A program made the translations under genes and the position numbers. The notes under the pieces were generated by a model that was not told the origin of the DNA, searched no databases, and saw nothing but the letters and a program-made list of their open reading frames with translations. A stretch of 64,000 nt of DNA from assembly GCA_015057705.1 (NCBI GenBank), contig SVDU01000005.1, positions 1 through 64,000 of the forward strand, read 5' to 3'. The stretch comes from Paenibacillaceae bacterium (GTDB lineage Bacteria; Bacillota; Clostridia; Lachnospirales; Lachnospiraceae). Each line of letters starts with the position of its first letter. The stretch's first letter is position 1. Below, one piece after another: positions 58,561 through 64,000 of the stretch.

Positions 58561-59244
58561 TTATTTGTGAAAGTAATCTTTAATCACTGCAATCTGTTTG
58601 TTGACACGGTCAGGAATGGATTGTTTCAATTCTTCCCAGGACATCAGCTTGTCATTTTCCAGGTTAAATGGTACAAATTCCATAGACGGCGTAAACCCAA
58701 ATACTTCCTTAATATATGTCTCAGTCATTTTCTGCAGATCCTCATCGGTATAAATCTGATCCTCAAACATATCCTGAACCAGGACACCGTCTAACCCTGC
58801 CATCTCCTGGCAGCTTTCTAACCAGGCCGGTATCATTCTGATCACTCTGGGATCAGGTACCAGCGCGTGCTTGCCAGGCTGGGCATAGACCACTGGATGG
58901 GTACCGTCCTTAAGGATCAGATCACCATTTTCCAGGTCTACCATATTTAAAAACTTGCCATGGAAGCTGGCTTCCACTTTTTTTACCCTGCCATTATAAT
59001 CAACATAGACCCAGACATGTTCCAGCTCGTATAAATGCTGGATATCAAAATCATACCAGATGGCATACTCGATTGCAAAATCCACTTCTTCCTTATTAAT
59101 CACAATCTCACGCTTTGGAAATGAATCGCTTTTCTTGGTTTCCCGGAAAATAGTACACCCCATGGCTGTAATTACAAAAGGTTCTTTTTTATCCTGCATG
59201 ATGACTGGTTTATAGGCTGCCAGTAATTCTATGTCTGTGCTCAT
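58561..59244 (-). CDS. Conserved protein of unknown function in the GH105 unit
   Basis: About 227 residues, no signal peptide or membrane segment. Recognisable stretches are YKPVIMQDKKEPF, YAIWYDFDIQHLYELEHVWVYVD, ASFHGKFLN and YAQPGKHAL. These Trp/Tyr/His-rich motifs recur in proteins next to pectin-sugar genes in other Firmicutes, but I know no activity. ATG at 59244 with GGAGGAAAAA. It follows the GH105 gene after a 59-bp gap holding a hairpin. Confidence 0.65.
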   Translation of the reverse strand: MSTDIELLAAYKPVIMQDKKEPFVITAMGCTIFRETKKSDSFPKREIVINKEEVDFAIEYAIWYDFDIQHLYELEHVWVYVDYNGRVKKVEASFHGKFLNMVDLENGDLILKDGTHPVVYAQPGKHALVPDPRVIRMIPAWLESCQEMAGLDGVLVQDMFEDQIYTDEDLQKMTETYIKEVFGFTPSMEFVPFNLENDKLMSWEELKQSIPDRVNKQIAVIKDYFHK

Positions 59245-59260
59245 TTTTTCCTCCATAGTA

Positions 59261-59295
59261 AAAGAGCGGATTGCCGTAAAATGGGTCCGCCCTTT
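59261..59295 (-). terminator. Intercistronic hairpin after GH105
   Basis: On the minus strand AAAGGGCGGA pairs with TCCGCTCTTT (one mismatch), followed by TACT. It may partially terminate transcription before the next gene or stabilise the upstream mRNA. Confidence 0.6.
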
Positions 59296-59303
59296 GTCTT
59301 TTA

Positions 59304-60380
59304 TTATTTTGATGCTTCTAACAGGAACAGCATAGCCATTGCCTGTCCGTATGGCATTGGGCGAAGTTCAATATCTTTATAGAACTGTACACTTTCTCTT
59401 CCCATAGGAGTTCCATAGGATACCTGATGTACCACACCTTCCGTATCAATACACTGAAGAACGGGCAGAAGAGCCTTTCTGGCACTTGCCTCAAAAGAGG
59501 CATCCACAAGTCCTAAATGAACCGCTTTTAATATTCCATAACCAAAACCACAGGTTGCACTGGCCTCAACGTAAGAGGTATTGTCATCAATGACTGTATG
59601 CCACATGCCGTTTTCGTTCTGGTAGGAAACCAACGCATCAATCTGATTTTTTAATGCTTCTGTTAAATAGTGTTTGACTGCACCGCTGCATGGAATGATG
59701 CCGAACAGTTCCGGAATTGCCATTGTGATCCAGCTGTTGCCTCTTCCCCAGAATGCACCGGCGAAATTATGGCAGCCATGGAAAGTCCAGCCATGATACC
59801 AAAGACCGGTCTTTTTGTCAGCCAGATATTTCACATGGATGAGGAACTGATATTCAGCCTCATCAATCCATTCCTGTTTCTTAAGAATCACACCCATACG
59901 GGCAAGGAATAAAACGGACATAAAGAGTGTGTCATCCCAAAGTTCCTGTTCATTTAAGGTATCAGAAGTCAGGTGCTGAAATCCGCCTTCTTCTGTTTTG
60001 GGAAGTTCATCCACAAGCCACTGCGCCCAGTCCCGGCAGATTTCCATATAAGTCTCATTTCCGTCTTTCTCAACCAGATAGGTTAAAGCCAGAAGAGGAG
60101 CTGTTGTATTAATATTACGGGCAGGCAAACCAATGGTAAGCTGTCTTTCATAATACTTATACAGTTTCTCTATAATTTCTTCTTCACCGGTTTCTTCATA
60201 GATCTTCCATAAACCGAATAAGCCTACTCCCTGTGTCCATTCCCAATAGCGGTACCGTTCCGGATTGTCTCCAGCCAGATTATTTGTCTGCATGTTTTTT
60301 AAAAAGATATCATCTTCATCATACAATATCTTTTCAAAGCTGGATACAAGCAGGTCTATTTTTTCTTTTAAATTTTCCAT
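59304..60380 (-). CDS. GH105 unsaturated rhamnogalacturonyl hydrolase
   Basis: About 358 residues, an (alpha/alpha)6 barrel of the YteR/YesR type. It removes the unsaturated galacturonyl residue from lyase-produced rhamnogalacturonan oligosaccharides. YWEWTQGVGLFGLWKIYE, ELWDDTLFMSVLFLARMG (the conserved DD region), AFWGRGNSWITMA and SYVEASATCGFGYGIL are characteristic. No signal peptide: intracellular. The ATG at 60380 follows AAAGGAAG; a longer frame to 60491 lacks one. It diverges from the AraC regulator, the likely controller. Confidence 0.9.
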   Translation of the reverse strand: MENLKEKIDLLVSSFEKILYDEDDIFLKNMQTNNLAGDNPERYRYWEWTQGVGLFGLWKIYEETGEEEIIEKLYKYYERQLTIGLPARNINTTAPLLALTYLVEKDGNETYMEICRDWAQWLVDELPKTEEGGFQHLTSDTLNEQELWDDTLFMSVLFLARMGVILKKQEWIDEAEYQFLIHVKYLADKKTGLWYHGWTFHGCHNFAGAFWGRGNSWITMAIPELFGIIPCSGAVKHYLTEALKNQIDALVSYQNENGMWHTVIDDNTSYVEASATCGFGYGILKAVHLGLVDASFEASARKALLPVLQCIDTEGVVHQVSYGTPMGRESVQFYKDIELRPMPYGQAMAMLFLLEASK

Positions 60381-60550
60381 TCTTTTGCCACTTCCTTTCT
60401 GCTGCCAGCCAACGAGATAGTTGGGGCACATTGCAATCTCTACAATATTTTTCTTTTTTATTTGCCAATGTATTGCACATCTTGTCATCATTCTGCTATA
60501 ATGAATATCCGATACATGACTACTCCATAGAAAGTATAAAGGTGGTTCCT

Positions 60551-61465
60551 ATGACAAATCCTGATGATACACTGCTTTATAAGAAAAGACATAATATCAC
60601 CATTAACGATATCCAGCACTCTCTTTATTATTACTTTGATTATGACGAACGATCTTTTGATATCAACATGCCGTTTCAGCATTTTCATTCCTTTTATGAA
60701 CTGATGATTCTGATCAGTCCCCAGGCATACCATCTGGTAGAAGGTATCCCCTACTCCATAAGATCCGGGGATATCGTACTTCTTCGCCCATCGGTGCTGC
60801 ACCGCTCCGAATATCAGAAAGGTGCCCCAAGCAAACGGCTGATCATCGGTTTTTTGTATCCCCCTTCACTTTGGGGAATGCCTGAAACCTATCAGAAGCT
60901 TTTTGAACCTTTTTACTCACCGTTGCCAATTTTTCGTTTTCCTTCCAAACAGCAGCAGCTGGTTAATGAAAAACTTAACCGCATTTACCGCTACTCCTTT
61001 CAGGACGAAGAACCGGAACTTAAATCACTCATTGTCCACGGAATGTTTGTAGAATTTCTCTATACACTACGGCAGCTGGCACCTTTTAACACCTATTCCA
61101 ATGAACCGTTAAAGGATGAAGCTTCTCAAAAAATATACACCATTGCCAACTTCATTCATAATCATTATTCAGAAGAATTAACACTGGACTCCCTTTCCAG
61201 GGAATTTTATATCAGTCCTTACTATCTGTCCCATCAGTTTAAAGATGTGACTGGTTACACCCTGACCCAATACATTCAGATGACACGGATCCGAAACGTG
61301 CAATACCTGCTATTAAACACGAAAAAGAAGATTTCTGAACTGGCGGAAGAATGCGGATTTACAAGCTTTTCACAATTTAACCGAATCTTTCAAAAGTATT
61401 GCAGCCAGTCGCCCTCTGAATTCCGTAAAGATGGAGGCGGAAACAGCATTCCGACAATATTTTAA
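60551..61465 (+). CDS. AraC-family transcriptional regulator
   Basis: 304 residues: an N-terminal cupin sensor domain (about 25-115, FQHFHSFYELMILIS, IRSGDIVLLRPSVLH) and a C-terminal double helix-turn-helix (about 200-300) with LTLDSLSREFYISPYYLSHQFKDVTGYTLTQYIQMTRIRNVQYLL and ISELAEECGFTSFSQFNRIFQKYCSQSPSEFR.  Likely responds to a pectin-derived sugar and activates the flanking transporter and GH105 genes. Start at 60551 with AAGGTGG; the longer open frame upstream overlaps GH105 and is rejected. Confidence 0.92.
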   Translation: MTNPDDTLLYKKRHNITINDIQHSLYYYFDYDERSFDINMPFQHFHSFYELMILISPQAYHLVEGIPYSIRSGDIVLLRPSVLHRSEYQKGAPSKRLIIGFLYPPSLWGMPETYQKLFEPFYSPLPIFRFPSKQQQLVNEKLNRIYRYSFQDEEPELKSLIVHGMFVEFLYTLRQLAPFNTYSNEPLKDEASQKIYTIANFIHNHYSEELTLDSLSREFYISPYYLSHQFKDVTGYTLTQYIQMTRIRNVQYLLLNTKKKISELAEECGFTSFSQFNRIFQKYCSQSPSEFRKDGGGNSIPTIF

Positions 61466-61480
61466 CGATCAGATGGGCAG

Positions 61481-61544
61481 AAAAAGCCCGTTACAGCTTC
61501 CCGGCATCATCCTTATTTCGATGAGAAAGAGCTGTAACGAGCTT
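61481..61544. terminator. Bidirectional terminator
   Basis: AAGCCCGTTACAGCT (61484-61498) pairs with AGCTGTAACGAGCTT (61530-61544) across a 31-nt loop. On the minus strand a TTTTT run follows. It separates the AraC and solute-binding genes. Confidence 0.75.
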
Positions 61545-61571
61545 CTTATAGCCTGCTGCCCCGTTAAGGAA

Positions 61572-63194
61572 TTACTTTATTGTGTCAAAATATTCTGCTC
61601 TTGCGTCAAGAATCTTCTGCAGCCCTGCATTTACAAGGTTGTCATATTCTGTCTTCTGCAGACTATCGAACTGATCTGGGGTACAGCTGATCAGCTTGTA
61701 AACATAACCTACCATTAAGTTCTCAACATTCTTACCGTAATCAGCTTCTGCCTGTGAAATGTTAGCATATACAGGGAAACGGAACTTTCCTTCGGAACGA
61801 ACATCATAGAAATTAGAGAACCAATCAGGGGTTTCCCACTCAACAGACTGATCTTTAATCCATTTAGATACAATTGAATCTTTCTTTGTAGTCCAATCCA
61901 TAGCAAGGTTAACGATATTTAAGTCATCACAGGTTCCTGGGTATCCCTTTGAAGAAAGCTCTTCGCTGGATAATTTGATCGGAACTCCGCTTTCATCTCT
62001 CTTGTGTTCTGCAGTGAATACGATATCTTCAGCAACTGCCGGATCTGCCATCCAGTTTAAATACTTCATGCAGGCATCTGCCTTTTTCTCGCTGCTCTTC
62101 GGTACCATTACAAACATACCGTGTCTTGGCTCAAATGGTGTACGGTAAGAACCGTCAGCCAGTTCAAAGCACTGTACAGGAACGAAAGTTCTGCCGCCTG
62201 CGCTCTGATTTAATACAGTGATATAGTTCCATGGACTTTCTGTATCGTCAAGGAAGAAACCTACGTTACCAGCTGTTACCTGAGCCTTGTAAAGATCTTC
62301 GTTTGTATCAGTTGCAAAATCTTTATTAATAAGTCCTTTGTTATAAAGTTCGTTTAATTTTTTAATACCATCAACTGCGCCAGGAGCTACAGCCATATAA
62401 GCTTCACTGTATACATAAGCATCCTTATCGCCTGCAAGGTTTACATAAGAACCAAGGTAATTGATATAGCCCTTTTCAGTATCATTACGTCCGCTCATCG
62501 CCCATGGAATTACATTCTCTACGCCACCAGGATTTTTGTCTTTTACTGCCTGTAAATAAGCAGTAAGCTCTTCTTTGGTTTTTGGCAACTGCATTCCAAG
62601 TTTATCCAGCCAGTCCTGACGGATATAAGCTGTATGACGAGGAGATTCAACACCTCTTTGTTTCATGATTGCAAACTGCTTTCCATCAATCTGTCCCATG
62701 TTCTGAGCATCTGCAACGAATTTCTTAATATCTGCGCCGTTCTTTTCATAAGCCTCAGTTAAATCTGTAAGACCGCCAGCCTGTGCAAAGCTGTAGAAAA
62801 GACCCTGATTATAGGTAAATACAATATCAGGAGCACTTCCGCCAGACATCATGATATTTACTTTTTCATCAGAAGAAGATCTTGGTACTGAAACGTACTC
62901 TACGTTAATATTGTACTTTTCTTTTACCTGTTTCTTTACCCATTCTGTCTGGGTATTATTCTCTACAGTTGTACCGGGAGCTGCATCACCTCTGTCCCAG
63001 ATCATAACCTTAATGGTTACTTCTTCGCCTTTGTCAGCGGTAGAGGAAGCCTCTGCTGCCTTTGTTTCTGTACCGCCAGCTGCTGCGGTGGTTGCTGTTG
63101 TTGCATCTTTTGCTGCGCCGGAACCACATCCGGTTACCAGAGATGCTGCAGCTAAAACAGCTACACAGCTCTTTAATAATTTTGCTTTTTTCAT
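61572..63194 (-). CDS. Oligosaccharide ABC transporter solute-binding lipoprotein (LplA-like)
   Basis: 540 residues. A lipoprotein signal with LVTGCGSG, a Thr/Ala/Glu-rich linker, and the large family-1 solute-binding fold (ITKVMIWDRGD..., VNIMMSGGSAPDIVFTYNQG, IPWAMSGRNDTEKGYINYLG). The size is typical of the LplA/YtcQ type that captures rhamnogalacturonan-derived di- or oligosaccharides. The ribosome binding site is GGGAGG. It follows the permease by 49 bp. Substrate inferred from the GH105 neighbour. Confidence 0.9.
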   Translation of the reverse strand: MKKAKLLKSCVAVLAAASLVTGCGSGAAKDATTATTAAAGGTETKAAEASSTADKGEEVTIKVMIWDRGDAAPGTTVENNTQTEWVKKQVKEKYNINVEYVSVPRSSSDEKVNIMMSGGSAPDIVFTYNQGLFYSFAQAGGLTDLTEAYEKNGADIKKFVADAQNMGQIDGKQFAIMKQRGVESPRHTAYIRQDWLDKLGMQLPKTKEELTAYLQAVKDKNPGGVENVIPWAMSGRNDTEKGYINYLGSYVNLAGDKDAYVYSEAYMAVAPGAVDGIKKLNELYNKGLINKDFATDTNEDLYKAQVTAGNVGFFLDDTESPWNYITVLNQSAGGRTFVPVQCFELADGSYRTPFEPRHGMFVMVPKSSEKKADACMKYLNWMADPAVAEDIVFTAEHKRDESGVPIKLSSEELSSKGYPGTCDDLNIVNLAMDWTTKKDSIVSKWIKDQSVEWETPDWFSNFYDVRSEGKFRFPVYANISQAEADYGKNVENLMVGYVYKLISCTPDQFDSLQKTEYDNLVNAGLQKILDARAEYFDTIK

Positions 63195-63243
63195 TATAAA
63201 ACCTCCCTTTCATAATCATTTTTATTATTTAATTAATAAATAA

Positions 63244-64000
63244 TCAACCTTTAACGGCACCAAGCATAATGCCCTTTGTAAAATATTTCTGAATAAATGG
63301 ATATGCAATAACCATTGGTGTCATGGAAATCACAATACTTGCTGATTTAATGTTATCTGCTACAAGCTGAGACTGGATACCTTCCTCCTGGGTAAGCTTT
63401 ACTGCTTCAATCAGCTGTTTTAATACCATCTGTACGGTATACAGCTTAGAAGAGTTTACGTAGTAAAGAACATCGCTTAAACGGTTCCATCTGCCTACTG
63501 CATAAAACAGTGCCAGTGTTGCCAGTGTTGGGTAAACCAATGGGAGTGCTACTCTGAATAATGTCTGTATTTCATTACAGCCATCAATCTTTGCTGCTTC
63601 GTAAAGAGATGAATCCAATCCCTTAAATGCAGTACACATAATGATCATGTTATACGCACTCAGTGCTTCCGGTATAATCAATGCCCAAACGGTATCGATA
63701 AGTTTAAGGCTTTTTACGTTTAAATATTTCGGAATAATACCTGGATCTAAATACATAGTCAGTACAAACAAGGTCATAATGACTGCTCCGCCTTTTAAGT
63801 TCTTCTTAGAAAGGGGATAAGCTGCAAGTACGGTCATGACGATACATACAAAAGTGGATCCAAGCATCAGGAACACCGAGTAAATAAATGAGGAAATAAA
63901 GCTTCCACTGTGAAACGATCTGACATAAGCTTCTACGGTAAACTGGACAGGATAAAGGAATACTTTACCACCCAGAATGGCATCCTTGGAACTTAATGAC
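63244..64000 (-). CDS. Carbohydrate ABC permease (LplC/YtcP-like), 5' end outside window
   Basis: The open frame runs through the right window edge without a start, so at least the first residues are missing. At least 252 residues, with several membrane segments and the EAA loop (LDSSLYEAAKIDGCNEIQTLFRVALPLVYPTLATL). The YPLSKKNLKGG and YLDPGIIPKYLNVKSL segments resemble LplC-type permeases. It precedes the solute-binding gene, and a second permease gene probably lies further right. Confidence 0.92.
   Translation of the reverse strand, partial: SLSSKDAILGGKVFLYPVQFTVEAYVRSFHSGSFISSFIYSVFLMLGSTFVCIVMTVLAAYPLSKKNLKGGAVIMTLFVLTMYLDPGIIPKYLNVKSLKLIDTVWALIIPEALSAYNMIIMCTAFKGLDSSLYEAAKIDGCNEIQTLFRVALPLVYPTLATLALFYAVGRWNRLSDVLYYVNSSKLYTVQMVLKQLIEAVKLTQEEGIQSQLVADNIKSASIVISMTPMVIAYPFIQKYFTKGIMLGAVKG

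Overview
The window looks like chromosomal DNA from an anaerobic, spore-forming Lachnospiraceae-type clostridium. A Lacrimispora / Clostridium sphenoides-like organism would fit, but that is inference from gene content. The grounds are clostridial [FeFe] hydrogenases in several architectures, citrate lyase genes, a spore-coat CotF-like protein, Csp-like subtilases, pectin-sugar uptake genes, strong GGAGG ribosome binding sites and intrinsic terminators throughout. No CRISPR array, insertion sequence or rRNA is visible.

Layout. 1-1.3 kb: the edge of a phage-tail-like or surface-protein region (a cut gene, a 3' remnant and a pyocin-knob-like protein) with a perfect 14-bp inverted repeat. 1.5-5.6 kb: a membrane diguanylate cyclase, a heavily broken pectinase/cell-wall-binding gene that still has its promoter and a cre operator, and a beta-carbonic anhydrase. 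5.6-16.8 kb: a citrate fermentation region with a CitMHS-type transporter, a hybrid histidine kinase and a divergent OmpR-type regulator, citDEFGC, and citX cotranscribed with a MATE exporter. 16.8-26.1 kb: mixed housekeeping genes (DAHP synthase, UppP, Ung, HisF/HisH, an rRNA methyltransferase), a second broken cell-wall-binding gene, an HPr-like protein without the active-site histidine, a sirtuin-like protein, and a DUF4430 plus ECF S-component pair. 26.1-30.8 kb: an old-yellow-enzyme/enoate reductase, a PucR-type regulator and a polysaccharide deacetylase.

31-44.8 kb is the most striking part, a hydrogenase supercluster. A trimeric electron-bifurcating hydrogenase operon (hydC, an ATPase, a ferredoxin-like protein, hydB, hydA) is flanked on both sides by minus-strand sensory modules. 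The left module holds a DRTGG protein, an RsbW-like ATPase, an H-cluster protein with a TACP motif, another DRTGG protein and a PHP phosphoesterase. The right module holds a thioredoxin-like ferredoxin, a PAS-linked H-cluster protein, a SpoIIE-type phosphatase and a group-B-like hydrogenase. I infer a hydrogen or redox sensing circuit that signals through phosphorylation.

44.8-51.6 kb: purine salvage (adenine deaminase, purine nucleoside phosphorylase), an SsuABC/TauABC-like ABC transporter behind a leader with its own terminator, a lipoprotein and an Ogt-type DNA repair protein. 52.0-52.7 kb: seven tRNA genes (Pro, Gly, Arg, His, Gln, Lys, Leu) behind one strong promoter. 52.8-56.4 kb: two S8 subtilase paralogues that have both lost the catalytic serine, one also lacking about 105 internal residues. 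56.8-64 kb: a pectin/rhamnogalacturonan-type locus (GH105 hydrolase, an unassigned toroid-like enzyme, an AraC regulator, a solute-binding lipoprotein and a permease running off the end).
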